From Hymenobacter sp. BRD67 (GTDB taxonomy: Bacteria; Bacteroidota; Bacteroidia; Cytophagales; Hymenobacteraceae), in the NCBI RefSeq assembly GCF_013256425.1, contig NZ_CP053904.1:2232001-2296000 (forward strand): a stretch of 64,000 nt of DNA, read 5' to 3'. The notes beneath the pieces were generated by a model. The model was given only the letters and a program-made list of their open reading frames with translations, made no database searches and was not told where the DNA came from. The position numbers were made by a program, and so were the translations under genes. Shown here in pieces: positions 36,681-46,019 of the stretch; positions within the stretch are counted from its first letter, which is position 1; each line of letters begins with the position of its first letter.

Positions 36681-39016
36681 TTACTCCTCGTCCACCACCG
36701 TGGCCGTGATAGCAGCCTCATTCTCTACGGCCAGTTCCAGCAGTGCCGTTCCCTGGCCAAAGTCGTCGGCTTCCTCTTCCAGGGCTGGGGCAGCAGGAGC
36801 TTCGACCGCCGCAGCTTCGGCGGCCGCCAGCTGCAGGCGGCGGGCCGTTTGCTCGTGCAGCAGCGCCAGCAGGCCTTCGGGCGTAGCGTTAGTGAGTTGC
36901 GCCTCGTCGGGGCGGCGGTAAAAGTCGCGGTGAATATTGATGGCCGGCTCGCCGGGCGCCGGGCGCTGGCAGATGTATGCCCCGTCTTCGCGCATGGTGT
37001 AGCTGTTCTGGGTATCGAGCAGGTTGAGCTGCAGGATATTAATTGCCTCGCGGCGCAGCTGCGGGTTCACAATCAGAAACAGCGCCTCAATGCGGCGGTC
37101 GAAGGAGCGCACCATGGCATCGGCCGAGCCGGCGTAGAGCTTGGCTTCGCCGCCGTGGTGAAAATAGAACAGCCGGGCGTGCTCCAGATATTCGCCCACG
37201 ATGCTTTTCACCTCAATATTCTCGCTCAGGCCCGGCCGGCCCGGCCGCAGGCAGCAAATGCCCCGCACGATAAACCGGATGGGCACGCCCGCCTTGCTGG
37301 CTTTGTAAAACTCGTCGATTAGCTCCCGGTCTTCCAAGGAGTTCATCTTCATTACGATACCGCTCGGCAAGCCTTTTTTGGCATTCTTAGCTTCTTCGCG
37401 CACCAGGTGAATAAGCTGCTGGCGCATGTCGCGCGGGGCCGTAATGAGGTACTCGTAGTCGTCGGGCTGCGAGTGGCCGGTGATTACATTAAAGAATTCA
37501 GATACATCGTGGCCGTACGTATCGTTGGTGGTGAGCATGCTCAGGTCGGTATAAAGGCGCGAGGTCTGCTCGTTGTAGTTGCCCGAGCCGATGTGCACGT
37601 AGCGCGTCACTTTTTCGCCTTCCTTACGAATAATCATCAGCATCTTGGTGTGGGTCTTGTACTTACCCACGCCGTAGATGACGAAGCAGCCGGCCTTTTC
37701 GAGCCGTGCGCCCTCCCGGATGTTGCGCTCCTCGTCGAAGCGGGCCTTCACCTCAAACAAAACCGAGACGTGCTTGCCGTTTTCGGCCGCTTTGAGCAGG
37801 GCAGCCGTTACGCGCGAATCTTCGGCCAGCCTATATATAGTTTGCTTAATACCTAGCACCTGGGGTCTTCGGCGGCCCGTTCCAGCAGCCGCACCACCGG
37901 CTCGATGGAGTTGTAGGGGTGGTGCAGCAGCACATCGTGGTGCTTGAGGTACTCAAACATGTTTTCCTCCGCCCCTTCGGGCAAGCTCAGCGGCAGTACC
38001 GGGGAAGGCAGCTTGGCACCCTTACCACGGAAGCTGGGATAGCGCAGAATCTGGTTTAACCCCTTCATATCCAGCAGCACCGGAATCACGAAGATGTTGC
38101 CGTTGTCGATATTCCAGCGCTCGCGCAGAATGTTCATCAGGTAGGGCGAGGCATCGGGCTCGACCTCCACGCGCACCACCCGGCCGCGCTTGCGCGTTTT
38201 CAGGCCAATCTGAATCTCCTTGATAAAGTCCGTATCAATATCTTCTGATTCTTCCAGCGTAAAATCGCCGTTGCGGGTAATGCGAAACAGGTCGGCCGAG
38301 AGAATATCGACGTTGCGGAAGAGCTTGGGCAGGTTGGCCCGCACAATTTCCTCAATGGGCACAAACACCACCCGGTCTTTGCGGGTAATCTCAAAAAACC
38401 GCGTCAGGTTTTGCGGAATCTGCACGAAAGTCAGGCGCTCCTGGCCCTTTTCCAGGTCCGGTGTCGTTACCAGGTTGGCCGCCTCGCTTAGCCCGCTTTC
38501 GCGGGTCACCACGCCAAAGGTCAGCACCTGGTTCATGATGAGCGGGAAGCCGTGGTACGAGTCGTACACCATGGGCGTGAGCAGCGGAAAGACGGTGTTT
38601 TTGAAGTAGCCTTCCACCTTTTTCAGCTCAATCTCCGTCAGCTCCTCCATCCGCCGGATGCTGAAGCCGTTCTTCTCGAACTGCGGCTTCAGCTCGTTTA
38701 AGTACGTCAGCGACTGGTCATTGACGAAGCGATGGGCAAAGTCGAGCAGCTTGCGCCGAAAAGGCAGTTCGCGCAGGCCCGAATAATCGACGCGCTCCTT
38801 GCCGTAGTCGAGGTAATTATAGAGCGAGCCGACACGAATCATAAAGAACTCGTCGAGGTTCGAGCTGGTAATGCTCAGAAACCGCAGCTTGTCGAACAGC
38901 GAGCGGCTGGGGTCCTTAGCCTGGTCGAGCACCCGGTAGTTGAAGCGCAGCCAGCTCAGGTCGCGGCTGATATACTTGCTTTTGCGGATAAGGTCGGCAG
39001 ACTTGAAGAGCTTCAT
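36681..39016 (-). CDS. ppk1: Polyphosphate kinase 1 (one frame break)
   Basis: About 778 residues. It polymerises ATP gamma-phosphate into polyphosphate. N-terminal and head domains (YISRDLSWLRFNYRVLDQAKD, ITSSNLDEFFMIRVG) and the PLD-like catalytic halves: ADDPQVLGIKQTIYRL across the break, YVHIGSGNYNEQTSRLYTDL with the phospho-acceptor His, EEAKNAKKGLPSGIVMKMNSLEDRELIDEFY and SIVGEYLEHARLFYF. One base is missing at GGGG 37862-37865. The C-terminus has an about 60-residue Ala/Glu-rich extension (AAAEAAAVEAPAAPALEEEA) that is not found in E. coli Ppk. Confidence 0.95.
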
Positions 39017-39023
39017 AAAATCA

Positions 39024-39057
39024 CGGATTAGACGGATTTAAACGGATTTTACGGATT
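39024..39057. repeat. Four-fold CGGATT direct repeat before ppk
   Basis: CGGATT begins at 39024, 39033, 39043 and 39052, a spacing of 9-10 bp. It lies directly upstream of the ppk start (39016). It reads AATCCG on the coding strand. It may be a dispersed genomic repeat or a set of helically phased protein sites. Confidence 0.6.
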
Positions 39058-39138
39058 TAGGGGACGTAAAACCGGCGGACTGAGTGGGAATGGCAGTTCA
39101 GTTAAGCATACGACGTAAGGGGGCGCCCGGACGCCCCC

Positions 39139-39747
39139 TTACACGCCGGCAAAAACGTCGGCCCACTGCAAGGCCAGCTCCGGCAGCGTGTGGCTGGGCA
39201 CGAGACCGGGCTCATAATATTCGCCTACGGCCTGGTACTCGCCGGCTTGCAGCACAAAAACGGCAATGCTCTGCTCACCGGGGTACACAATCCAGTATTC
39301 GGCCACGCCATTTTCGGCGTAGAGGTCAAACTTGGTGCGCGTGTCGTGGATAGCAGTGCCCGGCGACACGATTTCGATAATCCAGTCGGGCGCCCCCAGG
39401 CAGCCCCGTGCGTCGAGCTTGGCCGGCTCGCAGACCACGCACAGGTCGGGCTGCACGACGGTGCGTATCTGCTGGTTGCCGTTGGCCCCGCCCGTAGTCA
39501 GGCGCACGTCGAAGGGCGCCGCAAATACCTGGCAGGTTTTGCCCAGCAAAAACGTATCTACCAGGCGGCTAAAATTCATGGAGCACCGCTGATGGGCGCG
39601 GGCTGGGCCGGCCATCCTGCGCAGCACCCGGCCGCGAATGAGTTCTACCACATCCGTGAATTTCCAGCTCAGGTAGTCGGCGTAGGTGTAACGCTGGCTA
39701 GGGTCGAGCTGCGCAATATCGGTAATGAGGGGGACGGTCGGGGCCAT
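39139..39747 (-). CDS. Uma2 family (DUF820) endonuclease-like protein, paralogue A
   Basis: 202 residues from the ATG at 39747 (MAPTVPLITDIAQLDPSQRY). PD-(D/E)xK-like fold: YADYLSWKFTDVVELIRGRV at the N-terminus, PDLCVVCEPAKLDARGCLGAPDWIIEIVSPGT with the Asp and Glu of the putative active site, and YAENGVAEYWIVYPGEQSI with the conserved Tyr-Trp. These proteins are abundant in cyanobacteria and Cytophagales; their function is unknown. The second paralogue is 312 bp away in the same orientation. Confidence 0.88.
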   Translation of the reverse strand: MAPTVPLITDIAQLDPSQRYTYADYLSWKFTDVVELIRGRVLRRMAGPARAHQRCSMNFSRLVDTFLLGKTCQVFAAPFDVRLTTGGANGNQQIRTVVQPDLCVVCEPAKLDARGCLGAPDWIIEIVSPGTAIHDTRTKFDLYAENGVAEYWIVYPGEQSIAVFVLQAGEYQAVGEYYEPGLVPSHTLPELALQWADVFAGV

Positions 39748-40059
39748 ACCTGCAAAATAACGGCATGGGCCGGGAGGAAGGGGCAAGGCGCAAAAAAGAA
39801 ACCCCGGTGCCCGCCAAAAACGACACGGTTTGGCACGGTGGGTTGTCACTTTTGGGGTATTCTTTCTCCTACTATGCGCGTTGCTGCCTCAAACTGGCGT
39901 GGGTTCAATGCAGTGTAACTCGTAACAATCTTTCGGGGAGGCTGCGCCTCCTATAGAACGACCCAACTGAACAAGCTTGACGGCGCAGAGCCGACTTACC
40001 GCTGCCGCGGTAATGGAAGTGCAAGCTTCACGAATAAAAGCCACGAGTTAGGGCTGCGC

Positions 40060-40701
40060 CTAAGCTCGCGCCAGTGTTGGCGCTAGCTTACCCTCAAACA
40101 CGTCGGCCCACTGCAGCTGCAGCTCGGGCAGGGTATGGCAGGGTACCAGACCGGGCTCGTAGTAGTCACCTTTCGGCTGATACTCATCGCCTTCGAGTAC
40201 GAAGACGGAGATGGCTTGCTCGCCGGGATATACTATCCAGTACTCGCCCACGCCGTTCTCGGCATAGAGGTCAAACTTGGTTTTGGTATCGTGGGTGGCG
40301 GTGCTGGGCGACACGATTTCGATAATCCAGTCGGGAGCCCCCAGGCAGCCGCGCTTGTCCACTTTGCTGAGGTCGCAGATGATGCACAAATCGGGCTGCA
40401 CCACGGTTTGCACCTGGGCGTCGCCGTTGCCGGTGCTGCGCAATAGGCGCACGTCGAATGGTGCGGGGGATACGCGGCCGGGCTTTCCTTTGAGGTAGTT
40501 CCAAATTACCCCATTAAAATTAGAGGAGACAATCTGATGGAATGTAGTCAGGGCCGACATCTTGCGATGTACGCGGCCGCGTATCAGCTCCATATATTCA
40601 CTGAACTTCCAGCTCAGATAGTCGGCATACGAATAGGTTTGGCTCAGGTCGAGCTGCGAGATGTCGGTAATCGGGGCCGTTGTATCGCTAAGAGGAGCCA
40701 T
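40060..40701 (-). CDS. Uma2 family (DUF820) endonuclease-like protein, paralogue B
   Basis: 213 residues, MAPLSDTTAPITDISQLDLSQTY at the start. Aligned by eye with paralogue A it keeps the same layout (YADYLSWKFSEYMELIRGRVHRKM, GAPDWIIEIVSPST, YAENGVGEYWIVYPGEQAI, HTLPELQLQWADVFEG) with most positions identical in the second half and more change between residues 45 and 95. It is clearly a duplication. The spacer 39748-40059 has only a short GGAGGCTGCGCCTCC hairpin. Confidence 0.88.
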   Translation of the reverse strand: MAPLSDTTAPITDISQLDLSQTYSYADYLSWKFSEYMELIRGRVHRKMSALTTFHQIVSSNFNGVIWNYLKGKPGRVSPAPFDVRLLRSTGNGDAQVQTVVQPDLCIICDLSKVDKRGCLGAPDWIIEIVSPSTATHDTKTKFDLYAENGVGEYWIVYPGEQAISVFVLEGDEYQPKGDYYEPGLVPCHTLPELQLQWADVFEGKLAPTLARA

Positions 40702-40737
40702 AGTAGCAGAAATTTACGCCCGGAAGCTTAAAGCCGT

Positions 40738-42422
40738 TCACTCGCGCCGGGCGCGCTGCGGCATGGTCAGCAGCAGCAGCAAGAACAGGCAGGTGCCCAG
40801 GCTGTACCACGTAATAACGGGCAGGCCCCGGAAATAAGGCATCTCAGGCGGGTAGTGGCCGAGCAGGCTCAGCCCGCAAACACGATGCTGCCCAGCGCCA
40901 GCAGCGCCAGAATGGTGCGGCTCACGAGCTGGTCGGCCTTGCGTAGCAGGCTGGTATAGCCGCTCAGCTCCACTTTCACCCGCAGCTCGCCTTTGCTGAT
41001 TTTGCGCATTATCTGGCGCAGGTCGCTGGGCAGGGTTTGCAGCAGGGCCAGCAATTGGGTACCGGTATATTCGGCCTCGCTTAATATATTATCCGCTGAA
41101 TATTGCTCCCGCATGATGCGGGTCCCGTAGGGGCGCACAAACTCGAAGGTATTGAAGCTGGGATGCAGCACTTTGCCGATACCTTCCAGGATAACCAGCG
41201 CCCGCAGAATGAGGAATACCGCGCCCGGCACCTGCAGCTTATAGCGGTAGATTATCCCCTGAAGCGAGTCGGCCAAATCGCTCATACTCATCTCTTTTAC
41301 ATCGAGCAGGGCAAAATCCTCAATCAGGCTGTTGAGGTCGGCCTCAAAGGCCCGCATATCCGGGATGTCGCTGCTGAGAGCGAGGCGGCGGAAGTTGAGG
41401 GCCATGCCGCGCGCATCCTGCCGGGCCATGCCAATAAACACCCCCGCAAAGGCATATTTCTGCTGCTTGGTGAGCTTGCCCACCATGCCGAAGTCGATGA
41501 GCACCAGCGTGCCATCGGGGCGCACGAGCACGTTGCCGGGGTGCGGGTCGGCGTGAAAAAACCCAAACTCGAAAATCTGGGTCAGGTAAATATCCATGCC
41601 CGTTTCGGCCACGGTGGCGGGGCTCAGGCCCCAGGCCAGCAGCTGCGGCTTATCGGTTATCTTACAGCCATTTATAAACTCGATTACCAGTATTTTAGCA
41701 GTACTCAGCTCGCGGTAGGGCTTGGGTATGTAGAAGCTCTCGTAGTGCTCATAGAGCTTGCGCATCTGCTCCATCGCGCGGGCCTCGGAGGTATAGTCCA
41801 GTTCCTTGGTCATGCTGCGCTCAAAGGCATCAACCACGTCCTGCGGATTAGCCAGGCCCTGGCTGCGCAGAAACCCCGCCGTGAGGCGCACCAGCTCGTG
41901 GAGCAGGCGCAGGTCGCCGGCTACTTTCTCGCGCACGCCGGGACGCTGAATTTTAATAACCACTTCCTCCCCGCTGTGCAGCCGCGCCCGGTGCACCTGC
42001 CCGATGCTGGCCGAGCCAACGGGCTCATTATCAAAATCCAGGAACACCTCTTCGAGTGGGCGACCCAGCTCGGCTTCGACAATCTGGCGGGCTTCCTCCA
42101 CCGGGAAGGGCGGCACATTGCTTTGCAGCTTCTCAAACTCATCGATGAGGGCCTGGGGCAGCAGGTCGGCCCGGTTGCTCAGGGCCTGGGCCAGCTTGAT
42201 AAACGTTGGCCCCAGCTCCTCGATAATCAACCGGATACGCTCCCAGCGGGTGGTTTGAAATACGGCGCGCTCGTCGTTTTCCAGCCAGCGCAGGCGGCGG
42301 CTCTGGCTCACGAGGCGGCGCAGGGGCGTGGTTGTTACCACGTCTTCGAAGCCGTAGCGCAGCAGCACCTCGGCCACCTGCCGAATGCGCGTCAGATTGG
42401 AAATAGTATTTTTAAACAACAC
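40738..42422 (-). CDS. UbiB/AarF family atypical kinase (ABC1; one frame break)
   Basis: About 561 residues. Motifs of the family are KxGQ-like GPTFIKLAQALSNRADLLP, the Ala-rich loop EPVGSASIGQVHRA, VIKIQRPGV with the nucleotide-binding Lys, FFHADPHPGNVLV (catalytic) and LVLIDFGMVG (metal). The C-terminal about 45 residues with two membrane helices (VFAGLSLLGHYPPEMPYF and CLFLLLLLTMPQ) are in frame only after adding one base at CCC 40873-40875. It probably supports isoprenoid lipid or quinone metabolism. Bacteroidota use menaquinone, so its role need not be ubiquinone synthesis. Confidence 0.92.
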
Positions 42423-42604
42423 GAAACAAGCAGCTTAAAGCGAGTGGCCAGCCGCGTAGCCAGCCTTTGCACGGATTTTGCAGCGCCGAGCCAGCCACCG
42501 GGCAGCGCAAAGGAAACTGCCCGCTGCTGATTGCCAGCCGGGTGCTTACCTTTTCGTCAAATCTACGCCCTGGCGTTCTCCTATTTCGCTCCTTCTGCTG
42601 CGCC

Positions 42605-43148
42605 ATGACCAACCGCTTACACCTGCTGATTGAGCAGCTCGACCGCGCCACCGAAAATGCCCTGGCCACGGCCGAGGCGCTGGGGCCCCGCGCCTACGTG
42701 CATCCGGTGCCGGGCCAGTGGGCGGCGGCCCAGGTAATTCACCACTTGCTTACGGCCGAGAAAAGCATTGCCGGGGCGCTGCGCCACGCGCTGGCGGCCG
42801 ACCACAGCGGCTGGCAGCTGGCAAGCATCAAACATCGTATTCGGGCTATGCTACTGCGCCTGGCATTGCGCCTGCCGGGCCTGCGCTTCAAGGTGCCCCT
42901 ACTCTGCCGCCCCGCCCGCCCCTGCCACCATTGCCCCGCTGCCCGAGCTGCGCGCCGAGTGGGCCGGGGTGCGGCGCCAGTTGGAGCAGGTGCTGCACGA
43001 GTTTCCGGGCACCAAGCTCAACCATACCGTTTTTCGGCATCCGCGCGCCGGCTGGCTCACCATTGGCCAGACCGTAGCCTCGGTGCTCGACCATACCCTG
43101 CACCATCAGCAGCAGCTCAACCGGATTAGCAAGGTCCTGAAGAAGTAG
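42605..43148 (+). CDS. DinB-like domain protein (frame disturbed)
   Basis: About 181 residues. Helical DinB/YfiT fold: start MTNRLHLLIEQLDRATENAL, GQWAAAQVIHHLLTAEKSI with the first metal-site His, and the end HTVFRHPRAGWLTIGQTVASVLDHTLHHQQQL with the His pair of the third site. Between FKVP and IAPLPELRAEW the frame moves by two bases (or one back); the best-looking solution adds one C at 42896-42899 and one at 42910-42913, giving a Pro-rich linker. Substrate unknown. Confidence 0.83.
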
Positions 43149-43149
43149 C

Positions 43150-43560
43150 TTACTTTTCCTCCACGGCCATTGCCTGGGCCAGCTCGGCGGGCGGCACGGT
43201 GAGCTTGCGGCGGTCGAGGTCGAGCCAGGCGCCGTCGACGGTGACAGTGGCGGCAACGCGGCCATCGGCCTTATATATAGTATGCTCTATAGTCCAGCGC
43301 GAGCCGTCGGGCGTGCCGGCGGTTACGCGGCCTTCTACCCGAATCTGCTCGCCGCCGTGCAGCTCCTTGAGGTATTTGGTTTCTTCGCGGAAGAGAATGG
43401 GGCCGAGGCGCAGCTCGCCAAAGCGCTTGATGTCGAAGCCCAGGCTGGCCAGCCAGCCCACGCGCTGGTCGGCGGCAAAATCGGCATAGGCCGAGTGGCG
43501 CATGTGGCCGTTGGGGTCCAGCTCGGCCCAGCGCACGGTATAGCTCTGACTATGTGGCAT
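43150..43560 (-). CDS. Acyl-CoA thioesterase (hotdog fold, YbgC/4HBT type)
   Basis: 136 residues. The hotdog signature is WAELDPNGHMRHSAYADFAADQRVGWL, where Asp-Pro-x-x-His-Met-x-x-x-x-Tyr is the usual 4HBT catalytic segment, followed by FREETKYLKELHGGEQIRVEGRV. It cleaves acyl-CoA or aryl-CoA thioesters; the chain length cannot be told. The stop is 1 bp from the stop of the DinB-like gene (convergent). Confidence 0.9.
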   Translation of the reverse strand: MPHSQSYTVRWAELDPNGHMRHSAYADFAADQRVGWLASLGFDIKRFGELRLGPILFREETKYLKELHGGEQIRVEGRVTAGTPDGSRWTIEHTIYKADGRVAATVTVDGAWLDLDRRKLTVPPAELAQAMAVEEK

Positions 43561-43608
43561 TCTTGGTTAGTTAGTTAACGTATGGACGGGGCAGCTGAAT
43601 GCTTGCGC

Positions 43609-44360
43609 TTACTCAATGCCCGCCTCGAAGCCGCCCACCAGGGTGAGGCGCACCAGATACTGGCCGCCTTCGTCTTCGCCCAGAAAATCTACTTCGTAGC
43701 CGGCCTGGCGGGCGGCACCTTCGAGCAGGGAAGCATCAATAAACAGCCACGAAAAAGGCTGCCCGCTCTGGCCTTTGTACTGAAAGGTGTACTCGACCTC
43801 GCCATAATACGGGCCGTTGAGATTGAACACCAGCGCCCCGTCCTCGTCTTCGTAGAGGTAGCTGATGTCGGACGAGGTAGCCAGAATCTGGCCGTCGGGC
43901 GCGAGCAGGGTGCGGGCGTGAGCCAGAAACTTGTCGAGGCCTTCGAGGGTACCGGCCAGCCCGAGGCCATTCATCAACATCAGGATAGTGTCGTAGGGCG
44001 CTTCCTGCGGCGCGCGGGGGCAAAGATGTCGTGCCGGGCCACCTGGCGCACGCCGCGGGCCTGCATCACCTGCACGGCCCCGGCCGAGTGGTCAATGGCC
44101 TTCACATCGGCAAAGCCCCGGCTTTGCAGCTCCAGCGAATGGCAGCCCGCGCCGGCCCCGAGGTCGAGCACGCGGCCCCGGCACTCGTCGAGGGCCTGGC
44201 GCTCCAGCTCGGGCATGGCGAGCAGGGTGCGAAAAAAGTAAGCGGCGGGCAGCGCCTCCTCGTCGGCGGCACTGCACTGCACGGTGAGGGCGGCCGCGTG
44301 GTGGCCGTGCTGATAATCGAGCAGGGCCTGGCCGATGAGGTCGGGAGCTTCGTGGGGCAT
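43609..44360 (-). CDS. Class I SAM-dependent methyltransferase (one frame break)
   Basis: About 250 residues. SAM-binding motif I VLDLGAGAGCHSLELQSRG, acidic strand end ADVKAIDHSAGAVQVM, then PYDTILMLMNGLGLAGTLEG, a typical motif IV to V region that is continuous when one G is added at GGGGG 44016-44020. A substrate domain (VFNLNGPYYGEVEYTFQYKGQ) follows. Start at ATG 44360. It probably methylates a small molecule. Confidence 0.88.
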
Positions 44361-44467
44361 AAGCAAAGTAAGGACGGGTGGGCATGGCCGGCCGGGCGCT
44401 TTTAAACGTAAATAGCCTCCGACCGGCCGGCAAAGGTCCGGCTGCTTTTCGCTTTCTCCCCTGTCCC

Positions 44468-44620
44468 ATGGCTGCTTCGCTGAAAAAAGGCCAGCTCCCC
44501 ACCAAAATATGCGCCACCTGCGGCCGGCCTTTTGAGTACCGCAAGAAATGGCGCAATAACTGGGAAGAGGTGAGGTATTGCGGGGAAAAATGTCAGCGAA
44601 ACAAGAAAAATGCTGATTAA
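44468..44620 (+). CDS. DUF2256 zinc-ribbon protein
   Basis: 50 residues. Two Cys pairs, CATCGRPFEYRKKWRNNW and YCGEKCQRNK, make a zinc-finger-like knuckle characteristic of DUF2256, a very small protein family. The true start is the ATG at 44468; a longer frame from 44378 has no homology-like content. Function unknown. The stop lies at the edge of the motif array 44613-44718. Confidence 0.9.
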   Translation: MAASLKKGQLPTKICATCGRPFEYRKKWRNNWEEVRYCGEKCQRNKKNAD

Positions 44621-44718
44621 TTTATCGATGAGTACTGGTTAATGAAGCGCTTTTTTTTCAGTAACTATTAGCCGTTTAAAGTTAAATTAATCAGTAACCG
44701 GTAAAAAATTAACCAGTA
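44613..44718. promoter_or_regulatory. Four-copy ATTAAYCAGTA motif array with crossed inverted repeats
   Basis: Inverse copies CTGATTAAT (44613-44621) and TACTGGTTAAT (44633-44643); direct copies ATTAATCAGTA (44686-44696) and ATTAACCAGTA (44708-44718). CTGATTAATTTA (44613-44624) pairs perfectly with TAAATTAATCAG (44683-44694), and TACTGGTTAAT pairs perfectly with 44708-44718. The order A-B-A'-B' allows a pseudoknot in RNA or two dimer sites in DNA. It fills the gap between DUF2256 and the following gene. Confidence 0.6.
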
Positions 44719-44723
44719 AAAGA

Positions 44724-45118
44724 ATGGCCTCCAATCTCGATTACCTTGACCCTGCCCTGCTTCCGCTCGAAGCGAAAGTAGAAGCTTTACTCGCCGCCAA
44801 GGAAGACCTGCGCAAGCTGACCGTGGCCGAGCGCAATGAGCCTGCCCACGATGCCAACGTGGCGGCTTCGGCCGCCGGGTTTGACCAGCGCCCCCCACCG
44901 GCTCGTTCGACCAGCACGCCGATGAGCTGGCCTTGCAGCACCAGGATGCGCAGGATGCCATCGACCGCCTGCAGCAGGATATTCTGGCCCTGCTGCCCAC
45001 CCGCGATGAGTGGGTAAAGGTGAATCTGGGCTACGGCCCCAGCCGCGTGGGCGCCTGGCGCGTGCCGAACCCCAACGGCTCGGGCGCTGACTACTACGAG
45101 GTGCGCGTGGTGATGTAA
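44724..45118 (+). CDS. Hypothetical protein (one frame break)
   Basis: About 131 residues, soluble. Reads MASNLDYLDPALLPLEAKVE, helical with many charged residues, then FDQHADELALQHQDAQDAID after adding one C to CCCCCC 44891-44896, then TRDEWVKVNLGYGPSRVGAWRV and YYEVRVVM. The second half looks like a small beta structure. No family recognised. It starts 5 bp after the ATTAAYCAGTA array, which may contain its promoter or operator. Confidence 0.7.
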
Positions 45119-45123
45119 AAGAA

Positions 45124-45151
45124 GTAGCGCGGATGTTGTAGTCCGCGCTAC
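45124..45151. repeat. Dispersed palindrome, GTAGCGCGGA family, copy 5 (minimal)
   Basis: GTAGCGCGGA (45124-45133) and TCCGCGCTAC (45142-45151) with an 8-nt loop: the smallest member of the family. It lies between two convergent genes. Confidence 0.85.
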
Positions 45152-45155
45152 CTCA

Positions 45156-45992
45156 TCAATGCCCTGAGTCCCAGTCGTAGCCCTGCTCGGCCCAATAGTC
45201 GGCGGGACGGGTATCGGCAAAGGAAATGGTACCGATGCGCTTGAGGTGCTTGATGCCGTATTTCAGCGGCGTTACTAAGCGCAGGGGGGCGCCGTGCTCC
45301 AGGCTAAGGGGCTGACCGTTAATCTCGTAGCAGAGCAGGGTTTGTGGATGAATTGCGCTGTGCATATCCAGGCCCACGTAGTACTCCTCATCGGGCGTTA
45401 CCAGGCTCACGTAGGGCGCCAGGTCGGCGGGCAGGTTGGATATGTCCTTGATAGGCTGGCCGCTGCGGGTAGCCAACGGATACTGGGCCAGGAAATCGAC
45501 AAAGCGCGCCCCGGCCCAGTTTACGATAATGCTCCAGCCCTCGATGCACTTGAGCTGCGTGGTCATCTCGATGCGCGGCAGGGCTTTGATAGCAGCCAGG
45601 GTAAACTCGTGGGCGTTGCCGCCGCCGTAGGGCTGCACGGCCAGGCGCCAGGTGGCCAGGTCGAGGGGCGACTGCAGGCCGGCGTCGCCGTTGGTACGCA
45701 CCTCGCGCACGGCCAGGCTTTTGGCAAACTCGGGGGCCAGCCGCGTTTCGCGGAAATACGCGGCCGTGAGGCGGCTGTTGGCATCCATGACGCGCCGGAA
45801 AGGCGCGGGCGTGCCGTCGGCATCGGGGCGGCCGAGCAGGTAGCGCCAGCCCAGCACGCCGCCCAGCCCGGCCAGCCCAAGGCCAATAAACGAGCGCCGG
45901 GTGCGGCGCGTAGCCTCCCGGTCGAGCGCCGCATCGGGCGAAGAGCTTGACGGAATGGGATTTTCGGGCAAGGGCGTTACTTCCTGAGTCAT
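45156..45992 (-). CDS. Tat-exported molybdopterin oxidoreductase (sulfite-oxidase fold, MsrP-like)
   Basis: 278 residues. Twin-arginine signal RRTRRSFIGLGLAGLGG near residue 30, so the enzyme goes to the periplasm. The sulfite-oxidase-fold core has TTQLKCIEGWSIIVNW with the Mo-coordinating Cys, SLVTPDEEYYVGLDMHSAIHP, LEHGAPLRLVTPLKYGIKHLKRI and EQGYDWDSGH. MsrP reduces oxidised methionine in periplasmic proteins; similar proteins may have other substrates. The partner is probably the cytochrome b encoded 27 bp upstream. Confidence 0.88.
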   Translation of the reverse strand: MTQEVTPLPENPIPSSSSPDAALDREATRRTRRSFIGLGLAGLGGVLGWRYLLGRPDADGTPAPFRRVMDANSRLTAAYFRETRLAPEFAKSLAVREVRTNGDAGLQSPLDLATWRLAVQPYGGGNAHEFTLAAIKALPRIEMTTQLKCIEGWSIIVNWAGARFVDFLAQYPLATRSGQPIKDISNLPADLAPYVSLVTPDEEYYVGLDMHSAIHPQTLLCYEINGQPLSLEHGAPLRLVTPLKYGIKHLKRIGTISFADTRPADYWAEQGYDWDSGH

Positions 45993-46019
45993 AAATGGGA
46001 TAAACTAACCGCTGGATAC

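Noticed and set aside
39022..39060. CRISPR-like direct repeats
   Set aside because: The repeated unit is only 6-8 bp at 9-10-bp spacing, with no spacers and no cas genes.
41103..42530. Long plus-strand open frame (475 codons) opposite ubiB
   Set aside because: It is antisense to a well-supported kinase gene; long antisense frames are expected at this GC content. The same applies to frames opposite ppx (35709-36626), the amidohydrolase (46959-47945) and the acylase (48713-49555).
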